NCBI GenBank assembly: GCA_000814665.1
Contig: JWIH01000025.1
Span: 558,001 to 622,000, forward strand
Origin: Pseudoalteromonas flavipulchra NCIMB 2033 = ATCC BAA-314
Lineage (GTDB): Bacteria; Pseudomonadota; Gammaproteobacteria; Enterobacterales; Alteromonadaceae
DNA length: 64,000 nt
Reading direction: 5' to 3'
Shown here: piece by piece, positions 50,092 to 58,422 of the stretch
Layout of the letters: each line of letters opens with the position of its first letter
Numbering within the stretch: the first letter of the stretch is position 1
Notes under the pieces: model-generated
What the model was told of the DNA's origin: nothing
The model's database searches: none
Seen by the model: only the letters and a program-made list of their open reading frames with translations
Program-made: the position numbers and the translations under genes

Positions 50092-51438
50092 ATGCGCAAA
50101 TCGGTATACTCATTTTTAGTCATGGCGTTAAGTGCCATTCCAAGTGCGGTGGCGAGTCAAGCCCTGCTTTTTGAAGAGCTGTCAGAGAAAATGTCACGTT
50201 GGCAAACCTCCGAGCCTAGTGATGAAGAGCTGAGCGAGTTTGAGCAATATAAACGCCAACAATTAAGTGAGTTTGCTGATTATGTCGAAGAGCATTTTGA
50301 AGAGTACGATGCCTTTCGTGATAACGTGATCCAACAGTGGGGAGATATAATTGTTTCTGATCAAGCTGCATTTGTTACCTACAGTGATGATTTATCATCC
50401 AGAATGGTTGTCGACTTTGAAGCCAATGAGCTGGTCGTAAGCATTAGGCATGCGGCAGATGAAAAGGTATCTCAGGCTCAACTTCAAGCCCTATATAAAG
50501 AGTTTATCGCGAAAGACCGTGCAGTAATTGATGTATTTAATGCTGATACGCTCGCGGTAAACCAAAGTGAAACAACAAAACGTGAAGTGGATAACGCTGC
50601 TCGTGCAAAAGCGTTGATCGCAGCGAAAAAGCAAATAGACAGCCAATTCGAACAACAGCAACGTTATATAGAACGCCAGACGGATGAGGCCATCATTGAC
50701 GGCGAAGATACAAAATTAGCAGAGGCTCAACAACAAGCGCAACAGAAAAAGCTTGAACTGTTAAAGCAAAAACGTCTTAAAAAGCTATTAGAAACTGCAA
50801 GTAATACCGGTAAAAGTGAAGCAACAGTCGTATCTGAAATCGTGCTTAAGCTACCCAAACAGACTGAACTTTCCAAGCATCGAGCAGAACGTTATGTTAG
50901 CCAAGTGAATGCACAAGCGAAGCGCTTTGACATTGAGCCAAGTTTAATTTTTGCGGTTATGCATACCGAAAGCCACTTTAACCCAATGGCAAAGTCACAC
51001 ATTCCTGCGTTTGGTTTGATGCAGATAGTACCCACGAGTGCGGGTGTTGATGTGAATCGTATGTTGTACAATCGCGATGAACCAATGTCGGCGCCTTATT
51101 TATATGTGACGGACAATAATATTGAAGCGGGGACCGCTTACCTGAATATTCTCGATAAACGCTACCTGAGTAAAATACATAACCCACTTAGTCGTAAGTA
51201 TTGCATCATTGCGGCTTACAATACGGGAGCTGGCAATGTTGCCCGTGTGTTTAATGCTGATGACTCAAGATCCATCACAAAAGCAGCAAAGATCATTAAT
51301 TCACTCTCGCCAGAAAACGTACTAGCGGCGCTAGACAATAGTTTACCGTATGATGAAACCAAACATTATCTGGACAAAGTCTTAACGCGAGAAAAGCTCT
51401 ATATAGCGCCAGAAGAAGGTATTGCACAAAAGTTATAA
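50092..51438 (+). CDS. mltC: MltC-like murein transglycosylase without a lipobox
   Basis: Lytic transglycosylases cut peptidoglycan to form 1,6-anhydro ends. The 448-residue protein has an N-terminal DUF3393-type region (about 22-250, helical and charged). The SLT domain follows, with the catalytic Glu in FAVMHTESHFNPMAKS, GLMQIVPTSAG, and AAYNTGAGNVARVF. E. coli MltC is lipidated, but here the signal (MRKSVYSFLVMALSAIPSAVASQA) has no cysteine, so the protein is probably soluble in the periplasm or loosely bound. AAAGGA marks the start. Its last 6 bases overlap the end of convergent yfcH. Confidence 0.88.
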   Translation: MRKSVYSFLVMALSAIPSAVASQALLFEELSEKMSRWQTSEPSDEELSEFEQYKRQQLSEFADYVEEHFEEYDAFRDNVIQQWGDIIVSDQAAFVTYSDDLSSRMVVDFEANELVVSIRHAADEKVSQAQLQALYKEFIAKDRAVIDVFNADTLAVNQSETTKREVDNAARAKALIAAKKQIDSQFEQQQRYIERQTDEAIIDGEDTKLAEAQQQAQQKKLELLKQKRLKKLLETASNTGKSEATVVSEIVLKLPKQTELSKHRAERYVSQVNAQAKRFDIEPSLIFAVMHTESHFNPMAKSHIPAFGLMQIVPTSAGVDVNRMLYNRDEPMSAPYLYVTDNNIEAGTAYLNILDKRYLSKIHNPLSRKYCIIAAYNTGAGNVARVFNADDSRSITKAAKIINSLSPENVLAALDNSLPYDETKHYLDKVLTREKLYIAPEEGIAQKL

Positions 51439-52329
51439 GTTAAGTGCGCTCAAGGCACCTTCAATGTGATCGTGGCGGAATCGATAACCTGCATCGAGAA
51501 GTTTTTTTGGTACGACGCATTGGCCGTACAATAGCAATTCTGACATTTCACCATATGCCAATTTGAGGACAAACGGTGGTACGGTAAATAGGCAAGGGCG
51601 TGAGATAGCGCGTGCTAAGGCTTGAGAAAATTGCTTATTTGATACCGGGTTAGGGGCTGTAGCATTAACAACGCCGCAGATCTCGTCATGTTTAAGGATA
51701 TACAGTATCGCCTGAATCATATCGTCGATATGGATCCAAGACATTATTTGTCTTCCTGAACCAATCGGACCGCCAACGCCAAATTGAAAGGGTGGCAACA
51801 TCTTTGCCAAAGCGCCCCCAGATTTTGAAAGCACAATGCCTGTTCTTAAGATGCAGACTCTAGTATGGCTTGACTCGGCTCTAAAGGCGGTATCTTCCCA
51901 ATCTTTGCACAGCCTATGAGAGAATTCATCATGGTAATCCTTGAAATCTTCAGTGATGGTCAAGTTATCCGGTTGGCGTCCATAAAAACCTATTGCACTA
52001 CCTGAAATAAACACCTTGGGCGTTGACGTCGCAGTATTTATCGCTGCAACGATTTGCTCAGTGATTTTTATCCGGCTATTGTAGATCTCTTGTTTTTTCT
52101 CTTTGCTCCACCGGCCATTGGCGATTGGTTCACCCGCAAGATTAATGACCGCATCAAGCTCATTAAAGTCGACATCATCGGTATCGGTGACGCAATTAAC
52201 CCCACTTGGTAATAGGTTTGCAGCTTTTGAAGGCGAACGGCTCAATACAATCAGATTATGTTTGTGTACTAAAAATTGGCATAACTTTTTACCAATTAAT
52301 CCTGTTGCGCCTGTTATGAATATATTCAT
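51433..52329 (-). CDS. yfcH: TIGR01777 family NAD(P)-binding epimerase-like protein YfcH
   Basis: The 298-residue cytoplasmic protein starts with a Rossmann motif MNIFITGATGLIGKKL and has AVINLAGEPIANGRWSKEKKQEIYNSRI and SGSAIGFYG, characteristic of TIGR01777/YfcH. A C-terminal DUF1731-like segment follows (VPPFVLKLAYGEMSELLLYGQCVVPKKLLDAGYRF). Its activity is undetermined. It is convergent with the mltC-like gene and divergent from the AI-2E permease. Confidence 0.93.
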   Translation of the reverse strand: MNIFITGATGLIGKKLCQFLVHKHNLIVLSRSPSKAANLLPSGVNCVTDTDDVDFNELDAVINLAGEPIANGRWSKEKKQEIYNSRIKITEQIVAAINTATSTPKVFISGSAIGFYGRQPDNLTITEDFKDYHDEFSHRLCKDWEDTAFRAESSHTRVCILRTGIVLSKSGGALAKMLPPFQFGVGGPIGSGRQIMSWIHIDDMIQAILYILKHDEICGVVNATAPNPVSNKQFSQALARAISRPCLFTVPPFVLKLAYGEMSELLLYGQCVVPKKLLDAGYRFRHDHIEGALSALNL

Positions 52330-52444
52330 GCTTAATACTCTTTATTGTAATCAAATAAACCTACGTTTTAGCAAGGAGTTAGATCACTCATTTTCATTAT
52401 AGGTGGTTTGTTTTAGAATGGTAAAAAAGCAAAAGGAGTGAACT

Positions 52445-53482
52445 GTGTCTTCACTGACTGGAATTAACAAAACGCTGGTGGTTTTGGCCTCGCTATTTTT
52501 AGTGTTAGGTGGTATCAAGCTTGCGTCTGAGATTGTCGTGCCGTTTATATTAGCTGCATTTATTGCGATTATCTGTAATCCCATGCTCAAGTTTTTGGCT
52601 CGCTTTAAAATACCAAAAGGGCTGGCCATTCTGGTGATTATCGCACTTGTGATTTTAATAGGTGCAAGTATTGGTGGGCTTGTTGGGCAATCAGTCAATG
52701 ATTTCTCCAAGCAGCTGCCAACTTATAAAGAAGATTTACAAGAAAAGTTCGTTTGGCTGGTTAGTACTGCCGCGAACTACAATATCTTATTGGATAAACA
52801 ACAACTTATTAGCATGCTAGACCCAAATAAGCTAATCGATGTGGCCACCAACATGCTGACTGGCTTTGGTGGTGTGATGGCAAATAGCTTTTTAATTTTG
52901 CTTATCGTCGTTTTCATGCTTTTTGAGGCACCTTCTTTGGGCCACAAAGTTCATCTAGCCCTAGACGATCCAGAGATGAAAATGCAGCAAATTGATAGAT
53001 TTTTAGATTCTATCAATAGCTATTTGGCGATTAAAACGCTGGTGTCATTGGCGACAGGTGTCGTGGCGGCCGTTTTTTTATGGGCGTTAGGTGTTGATTA
53101 CTTCGTGCTTTGGGGCGTAGTTGCATTTTTGCTTAACTATATTCCAAACATAGGTTCAATCATTGCGGCTGTACCGCCTGTTTTACTGGCCTTAGTGACA
53201 CAAGGACCATTGGTGAGCGGCATTGTTGCTGTGGGTTACATTTGTATTAATACCTTAATGGGCAACATTATTGAGCCGAGGTTTATGGGTCGAGGGTTAG
53301 GTTTGTCGACTTTAGTCGTGTTTCTCTCGTTAATCTTTTGGGGGTGGTTACTCGGAACTGTGGGAATGCTGCTTTCTGTGCCACTTACCATGGTTGTGAA
53401 AATAGCCCTTGAAACCAGTGAAGAGGGTAAGTGGCTTGCAATCCTTCTCGGTTCAGAACAACCCGATAATAGACCATCTTAA
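52445..53482 (+). CDS. AI-2E family transporter (PerM/YhhT type)
   Basis: The 345-residue inner-membrane protein has about eight hydrophobic segments and family motifs such as FILAAFIAIICNPM near the start, NYIPNIGSIIAAVPPVLLAL and GNIIEPRFMGRGLGLSTLVVFLSLIFWGWLLG. The family is named for TqsA but covers Na+/H+ and other exporters; the substrate here is unknown. The GTG at 52445 has AAAGGAG 6-7 nt upstream, which fixes the start. A terminator follows the gene. Confidence 0.92.
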   Translation: MSSLTGINKTLVVLASLFLVLGGIKLASEIVVPFILAAFIAIICNPMLKFLARFKIPKGLAILVIIALVILIGASIGGLVGQSVNDFSKQLPTYKEDLQEKFVWLVSTAANYNILLDKQQLISMLDPNKLIDVATNMLTGFGGVMANSFLILLIVVFMLFEAPSLGHKVHLALDDPEMKMQQIDRFLDSINSYLAIKTLVSLATGVVAAVFLWALGVDYFVLWGVVAFLLNYIPNIGSIIAAVPPVLLALVTQGPLVSGIVAVGYICINTLMGNIIEPRFMGRGLGLSTLVVFLSLIFWGWLLGTVGMLLSVPLTMVVKIALETSEEGKWLAILLGSEQPDNRPS

Positions 53483-53506
53483 CAACACTGAGATTAGGCA
53501 AATAAA

Positions 53507-53541
53507 AAGGAGCTACAAACAGCTCCTTCTCTAAGTATTTT
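53507..53541 (+). terminator. Terminator after the AI-2E family gene
   Basis: AAGGAGCT (53507-53514) pairs with AGCTCCTT (53521-53528) over 6 nt and is followed by a T-rich stretch. It ends the permease gene before the LprI-like gene on the other strand. Confidence 0.75.
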
Positions 53542-53606
53542 ATTCGTTATTATCTGAAGCTCAGGTTATTAAGGCTTAGCACCTAATAATCCAATCAAAA
53601 ATGCGG

Positions 53607-54041
53607 CTAGAGATTCAAATCTTCTTTCAATACTTTACTGCTTTTCAGCTCAATGATGTGGGCTTTTAAGAATGCAATTTTGCAATTTTTATAAGCCGTC
53701 GCTGAGCGCGTCGCGTTTGGCATATCTAGTAAGTATCGCCACCGGCAGCTATCTTCCATATATTCCTCCTGATTGCGAAGGGCACGTTCCATAATTGGCA
53801 AGATCTGAGTATTACCCGTGTCCGCTTGATACTTTTTAGTATCAAGCAATAACTTAGTGATCCAGGTTTGACGATGACGTTCAAGTAAGTTGATATTGCC
53901 ATCCAGGCACATGAGGAATTTTTTTGCTTTTTCCGGATGCGTTGATTCATACTTCGTACAGTCTTGTAGTGTGACATCGTCGTCCGCAATCACAAAAAAG
54001 GTTAATCCCGATACCAATAGACTGCTAATTATTCTTTTCAT
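53607..54041 (-). CDS. Periplasmic LprI/DUF1311-like protein with four cysteines
   Basis: The 144-residue product has a signal peptide (about 1-19) and four cysteines in the mature part (DC, MC, SC, NC spacing) that could form two disulfides. It also has a helical stretch with QEEYMEDSCRWRYLLD that resembles DUF1311/LprI. LprI proteins in mycobacteria inhibit lysozyme, but the function of this homologue is unknown. It overlaps the end of the sensor kinase gene by 17 bp, so it belongs to that operon. Confidence 0.7.
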   Translation of the reverse strand: MKRIISSLLVSGLTFFVIADDDVTLQDCTKYESTHPEKAKKFLMCLDGNINLLERHRQTWITKLLLDTKKYQADTGNTQILPIMERALRNQEEYMEDSCRWRYLLDMPNATRSATAYKNCKIAFLKAHIIELKSSKVLKEDLNL

Positions 54042-55368
54042 GGTTAAACTCTATCGTAAATTTTGCGCCACTATGTTGGGAAGTACCGATTTGCATCAAG
54101 CCATGATACGACTTAACTAAATCAGATACGATAGCCATTCCTACGCCGTGGCCAGCTTCATAGGTGTCTAATCTTGCACCTCTGGTCAGTAGCTCTGAGC
54201 GGCGATGCTCTGGAATGCCTGGGCCATCATCTTCTACTTCTATGATAAGTAGGCGCTTTTTAGGTGCACTTACCTTTATATCGACCAAGGAACCACATGC
54301 TTTACAGGCGTTATCTATAATATTACCAAGAATTTCCATTAAGTCCGTTTTATCGCCAAGAAATGCAACCTCCTCACCACATTCGGAGGAAAATTGAATG
54401 TGCTTGTCGTGATACACTTTAGTCATGGCGTTGAGTATTGAGTCTAGTACGGGCTTTACTGATGTTTGTTTCTTCCATGTATCGGATGCACCTGTTGCAG
54501 CACGTTTCAATTGATGTTCGATCATCGCATTGATTCTGTCTAGTTGCTCCTGAGCGTCGGCATCTTTTGCCAGTGGACTGGATTTGATCACCGCAAGGGG
54601 CGTTTTTAACGCGTGCGCAAGGTCGCTAAGTGACGCTCTATATCTCTCTTTTTGACGCTTTTGAGATTCCAATAGTAGGTTTAAGTCGGATTTGATTGTT
54701 AGAAGCTCGACGGGGTAAAGACCCGTGATCTTATCGCGCTCGCCAGCCTCAATCTCTTTAATTTCTTTATCCAATCGCTGTAACGGCCTTGCATTCCATA
54801 CAAACCCAAATGCCATCAATCCTGCTATCACCACACCCATAACCAGCATCCAGTTGACCAAGGTGTTTCTAAACCCTGACATTAACTCCATCAGCGCGTC
54901 ATTTTTCTTTAAAAGTACAAAGCGGGCTTGCTGCGATTGCTCTGCATTTCCGAGAATAACGGTCAGGCTAAGTTGCCAAAACAGTACACCATTATATTCA
55001 ACTCGTTTAAACTCAGATGCTCCAGCCTGGTTTTCTGAAAAGTCAGGTGAAATCGAGAGATTTACAGCCGACTCGGAATACCAAACGAGGGAGTTATCTT
55101 GATAGACCAGTGCATAAGTATCAGAATTCAGTCTGTTTAACTCAGGTGCAAGAATACTGCGAGGCATCTCGAGTCCGTTAGAGACAAATTCGACTTCAGA
55201 GATAAGTGAGTAGAGGTGGGCTTCCAATGTTTTTTCAGTCGCATCGACTAAAGAAGAATAATAAGCCCTGCCCACGGAGAAAAACAGCGCGGGAAGGGCA
55301 ATAATAAGCACAAAGACAAGGATAAATCCTTGCCTTATTTTAAGCGAAATTTGAGAGCTGTTTACCAC
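54025..55368 (-). CDS. PhoQ-like sensor histidine kinase
   Basis: The 447-residue inner-membrane kinase has two hydrophobic helices (about 14-32 and 172-190) flanking a periplasmic sensor domain. A HAMP-like linker follows, then the H-box with H252 (DLAHALKTP), N-box DNACKAC and G boxes DDGPGIP and GHGVGMAIV. The GTG at 55368 overlaps the end of the regulator gene by 7 bp. The layout matches PhoQ-type kinases that respond to cations, acid or antimicrobial peptides; the signal here is unknown. It works with the PhoP-like regulator upstream. Confidence 0.9.
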   Translation of the reverse strand: MVNSSQISLKIRQGFILVFVLIIALPALFFSVGRAYYSSLVDATEKTLEAHLYSLISEVEFVSNGLEMPRSILAPELNRLNSDTYALVYQDNSLVWYSESAVNLSISPDFSENQAGASEFKRVEYNGVLFWQLSLTVILGNAEQSQQARFVLLKKNDALMELMSGFRNTLVNWMLVMGVVIAGLMAFGFVWNARPLQRLDKEIKEIEAGERDKITGLYPVELLTIKSDLNLLLESQKRQKERYRASLSDLAHALKTPLAVIKSSPLAKDADAQEQLDRINAMIEHQLKRAATGASDTWKKQTSVKPVLDSILNAMTKVYHDKHIQFSSECGEEVAFLGDKTDLMEILGNIIDNACKACGSLVDIKVSAPKKRLLIIEVEDDGPGIPEHRRSELLTRGARLDTYEAGHGVGMAIVSDLVKSYHGLMQIGTSQHSGAKFTIEFNHEKNN

Positions 55369-56036
55369 TGATTTTTGAACCTATATCCACGTCCTCTAAG
55401 GGTTTCAACAGGGTTCAGAGTGCCATCAGGGTCTAGCTTTTTACGCAGTCTTAAGACAAACACTTCAATGACGTTAGAGTCTAAGTCAAAGTCCTGATCG
55501 TATATGTGCTCTGTGAGTTCAGATTTAGAAATAACTTTTTGTGGGTTAACCATTAGGTATTCTAAAACTTTATATTCATAGGCCGTTAGTGATAGCTCGT
55601 TATCGTTAACCCAGACTTGCTGTGAGCGAGTGTGGATTTTGATTGGGCCAATACAAATCTCTGGATTTGCTTGTCCAGCGCTACGTCTAATCAGTGCATT
55701 ACAGCGTGCAATCAGTTCTTCAACATGAAACGGTTTAGTGAGGTAGTCATCAGCTCCAGCATCAAGGCCTTCTACCTTGTCTTGCCAGCGGTCGCGTGCT
55801 GTTAAGATTAAAATAGGGATCTTTACGCCGTTAGCACGTGCTCTACGGATAATTTCAATACCGTCAAGCTTTGGCAAGCCGAGATCAATCACTGCCATAT
55901 CTAACGGATATTCTTCAAGGTGAAATAATCCAGATTCACCATCATGACACAAGTCAACGCTATATTTTTCTTTCTCTAATGCATTTCGCAGGTTTTCTGC
56001 TAGTTGAATATCGTCTTCGATAACTAAAATACGCAT
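55362..56036 (-). CDS. PhoP-like OmpR family response regulator
   Basis: The 224-residue protein has a receiver domain with acidic pocket (EDD at 7-9), phosphorylation site D51 in VIDLGLPKLDG and K near LTKPF. The C-terminal winged helix ends GRGYRFKNQW. Close similarity to PhoP/QseB-type regulators is visible in AGADDYLTKPFHVEEL and DSNVIEVFVLRLRKKL. It lies 2 bp after the PepSY gene and overlaps the kinase, forming one operon. Its targets probably include its own promoter. Confidence 0.93.
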   Translation of the reverse strand: MRILVIEDDIQLAENLRNALEKEKYSVDLCHDGESGLFHLEEYPLDMAVIDLGLPKLDGIEIIRRARANGVKIPILILTARDRWQDKVEGLDAGADDYLTKPFHVEELIARCNALIRRSAGQANPEICIGPIKIHTRSQQVWVNDNELSLTAYEYKVLEYLMVNPQKVISKSELTEHIYDQDFDLDSNVIEVFVLRLRKKLDPDGTLNPVETLRGRGYRFKNQW

Positions 56037-56038
56037 CC

Positions 56039-56308
56039 TTAGTCCTTATTTACTTCACCTGTCTTCTTGTTTACTTTTAAGTCAACAATTCGACCATCTG
56101 GTTGGAGAATTCTTACCACAAAAAACTGATTTTCTTCAGAAATCTTAAGCGTCCTCCCAGCGTACTTATCAAGCGCCAGAGACACAGCTTCTTTTTTTGT
56201 AATTGTCTTTACATTCTTATCATTGCGGCTATTGGCGTCTGCTACACTCGAAGCGAACGCCAAGATCAACGCTAAGAGAGTGAGTTGCAATCGCATTTTA
56301 AGCTCCAC
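56039..56308 (-). CDS. Small secreted PepSY domain protein
   Basis: The 89 residues begin with a signal peptide (about 1-25) followed by one PepSY domain: TITKKEAVSLALDKYAGRTLKI, then FFVVRILQPDGRIVDLKVNKKTGEV. PepSY proteins are thought to modulate proteases or sensor kinases in the periplasm. It is the first gene of the PhoP-PhoQ-like operon, a common arrangement, so it may adjust kinase signalling. Confidence 0.87.
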   Translation of the reverse strand: MELKMRLQLTLLALILAFASSVADANSRNDKNVKTITKKEAVSLALDKYAGRTLKISEENQFFVVRILQPDGRIVDLKVNKKTGEVNKD

Positions 56309-56370
56309 AGTTTCATAGATACTAAGTGTCTAAACTTCATAAATCTCAAACAAATTTAGTGCTTTTGTAA

Positions 56371-56397
56371 TTAACCTTTGCTGAACTTAACGTTCAG
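56371..56397 (-). promoter_or_regulatory. Regulator box candidate upstream of the PepSY-phoPQ-like operon
   Basis: CTGAACTTAACGTTCAG (56381-56397) is a 6-bp perfect inverted repeat with 5-nt spacer. On the minus strand an overlapping direct repeat, AGTTCA-N5-GGTTAA, resembles the PhoP box (T/G)GTTTA-N5-(T/G)GTTTA with one mismatch per GTTTA core. It lies about 70 bp before the PepSY start. Confidence 0.4.
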
Positions 56398-56404
56398 TAA
56401 ACTT

Positions 56405-56704
56405 TTATGGCAGAACTCGCTTGTACGGTTTTACAATACTAGCAGTATAGACACCAGCATCAATATAGGGATCGGCGCTCGCCCATTGCTGCGCACTTTC
56501 TAAGTTTTCAAACTCAGCAATAACCAAAGAACCCGTAAAACCCGCTTCACCAGGATCTTCCGAGTCAATAGCTGGTAACGGGCCTGCTGCAAACAATCGA
56601 CCTTGTTGTTTTAATTCTTCTAAACGAGCTAAGTGAGCAGGGCGCGCAGCAAGACGTTTTACTAATGAGTTTTCAGCATCGGTTGAATAGATCATGTAAA
56701 GCAT
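56405..56704 (-). CDS. yciI: YciI family protein
   Basis: The 99-residue cytoplasmic protein has the YciI dimeric alpha/beta barrel pattern: MLYMIYSTDAENSLVKRLAARPAHLARLEELK, with the conserved H in RPAH, GPLPAI, and ESAQQWASADPYIDAGVY. The family has possible lyase or hydrolase activity, but its reaction is unknown. Together with yciB at 59 kb and the trp genes, this recalls the yci/trp neighbourhood of enterobacteria. Confidence 0.93.
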   Translation of the reverse strand: MLYMIYSTDAENSLVKRLAARPAHLARLEELKQQGRLFAAGPLPAIDSEDPGEAGFTGSLVIAEFENLESAQQWASADPYIDAGVYTASIVKPYKRVLP

Positions 56705-56769
56705 AAGTATTAGTTCCGGATTGGTTTCTAGGTTATTATTGTTATTTTTACGTATTTTGTCGGCTTTTC

Positions 56770-56803
56770 AGGGCCGTTTATCAATACTATGATAAAACGC
56801 CCT
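56770..56803. promoter_or_regulatory. Inverted repeat upstream of the sodium-dependent transporter
   Basis: AGGGCCGTTTATCA (56770-56783) and TGATAAAACGCCCT (56790-56803) match at 12 of 14 paired positions around 6 nt. It lies in the 221-bp divergent gap between yciI and the transporter gene. It could be an operator or the tail hairpin of a transcript. Confidence 0.5.
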
Positions 56804-56925
56804 CAGTGCAAAAGTAAATGTACACAGAGTTTTTCAGTGATTAGACATTTAAACTTGAAAAACACTCAGCTTGACTGGTAGAGTCCTTCGGATATTTGTA
56901 GAAAATAATAATAAGGTTGATTGCA

Positions 56926-58350
56926 ATGAGTGCAAACCGTGAGCATTTTAGCTCCCGATTAGGGTTTATCCTTGCCGCTGCAGGTTCTGCTGTTGGTATT
57001 GGTAACTTAGTCGGCTTTCCTGTTTCCGCCGCAAAAAATGGTGGTGGGGCATTTTTACTAATCTATGCACTATTTGTAGTGTTTATCTGTTTACCTGTCA
57101 TGATGGCCGAAATGGCTATGGGTAGGAAAGCCCAAAAGGACCCGTTTGGCGCATATAAGCTGCTATCTAATCATGATAAAAAGTGGTCAATAGCTGGATT
57201 CTTGGCTGTACTCACGCCGTTTATGATTGCTGTCTTCTACATGGTTATTACCGTTTGGATCTTTGGCTTCTTAGCGCAAACAGCTTTAGGTAACTTAGAT
57301 GTACTCGCCTCTCCGAAGTACTTTGGCACTTTTATCAACGATACCAATGTCTTCATCTATATGTTGATAGTGGGTGTGATCGTTAATCTTATCTTGGTTG
57401 GCGGTGTAAAAGAAGGGATCGAAAAAGCAGCTAAGTTACTCATGCCAGCGTTATTTGTCATGTTAATTGGCCTTGTCGCATACGTATTAACCCTTGATAA
57501 CGCAATGGCAGGTGTACGCTATTACATCGTTCCTGACTTCGAAAAGATGAATGCAAGTGTGCTAAATGGCGCGTTATCACAGGCTTTCTTTTCACTGTCT
57601 TTAGGTATGGGTATATTGATCACTTATGCTTCCTATATCTCTAAGAAAGACGACATTGTCGGTAGCTCTAAAATGGTCGCTATTACAGATTCATTAGTGG
57701 CATTCATTGCCGGTCTGATGGTACTTCCGGCTATCTTTAGTTTTAATCCGAATACAGATCCAAGTAAGTTATCGGACTCTTCAGTATCTATGATTTTCGA
57801 TTACTTACCTAAATTGTTATTGGCTTTACAAGATGATATTGGCTACGTCGGTGCTTCAATTGTTGCAGGTACTTTCTTTTTGTTGGTTTTCTTTGCAGCG
57901 ATAACGTCGCTTGTGTCAATTGTCGAGGTGCCTACCGCGACTTTGATGGAAGAAAAATGCATTTCACGTAAAAAGGCACTGATTATCTTAGCGTTGACCA
58001 CAGGTATTTTGACTGTGCTATCTACGATGTCTTTTGGAATGGTGGACTGGCTTACAAGTTTTGTAAGATATGGCGATGCTCAGAAGAGCTTCTTTGACCT
58101 AGTCTACGACGTGTTTTACGATACTATTTTACCGTTGAATGGTTTGCTGTTGTGTCTATTCGTTACTTATCGCTGGAAAAAATCTGGTTTGAATGAAGAA
58201 CTTGCGCAAGGCGCAGAGGGGTACGTAGGTAGCTTTACTGAGAAATATATTAATTTCTCTCTATCTACATTCATCCCAGTGATCCTGTTGGCTATTTTCA
58301 TTAATACCGTTGCAACTAAGTATTTTGCTTTCAGTATCTTTGGCTTCTAG
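56926..58350 (+). CDS. Sodium-dependent transporter, NSS/SNF family
   Basis: The 474-residue inner-membrane protein imports an amino acid or amine with sodium. It has about 11-12 helices, and the N-terminal signature is GSAVGIGNLVGFPVSAAKNGGGAF, equivalent to the sodium and substrate site of LeuT-like transporters. The ATG at 56926 is favoured over a TTG three codons earlier because AAGG lies about 9 nt upstream. The substrate is unknown. It ends in a hairpin terminator. Confidence 0.93.
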   Translation: MSANREHFSSRLGFILAAAGSAVGIGNLVGFPVSAAKNGGGAFLLIYALFVVFICLPVMMAEMAMGRKAQKDPFGAYKLLSNHDKKWSIAGFLAVLTPFMIAVFYMVITVWIFGFLAQTALGNLDVLASPKYFGTFINDTNVFIYMLIVGVIVNLILVGGVKEGIEKAAKLLMPALFVMLIGLVAYVLTLDNAMAGVRYYIVPDFEKMNASVLNGALSQAFFSLSLGMGILITYASYISKKDDIVGSSKMVAITDSLVAFIAGLMVLPAIFSFNPNTDPSKLSDSSVSMIFDYLPKLLLALQDDIGYVGASIVAGTFFLLVFFAAITSLVSIVEVPTATLMEEKCISRKKALIILALTTGILTVLSTMSFGMVDWLTSFVRYGDAQKSFFDLVYDVFYDTILPLNGLLLCLFVTYRWKKSGLNEELAQGAEGYVGSFTEKYINFSLSTFIPVILLAIFINTVATKYFAFSIFGF

Positions 58351-58378
58351 CGACAAGACATTCGTTTTGGGCATGATG

Positions 58379-58407
58379 ACATCGGCGTATTAATGCGCCG
58401 ATGTTTA
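58379..58407 (+). terminator. Terminator after the NSS transporter
   Basis: ACATCGGCG (58379-58387) pairs with CGCCGATGT (58396-58404) over 8 nt, followed by TTATT. It lies between the transporter and the convergent CPBP gene. Confidence 0.75.
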
Positions 58408-58422
58408 TTCTCCACTAAGCCA

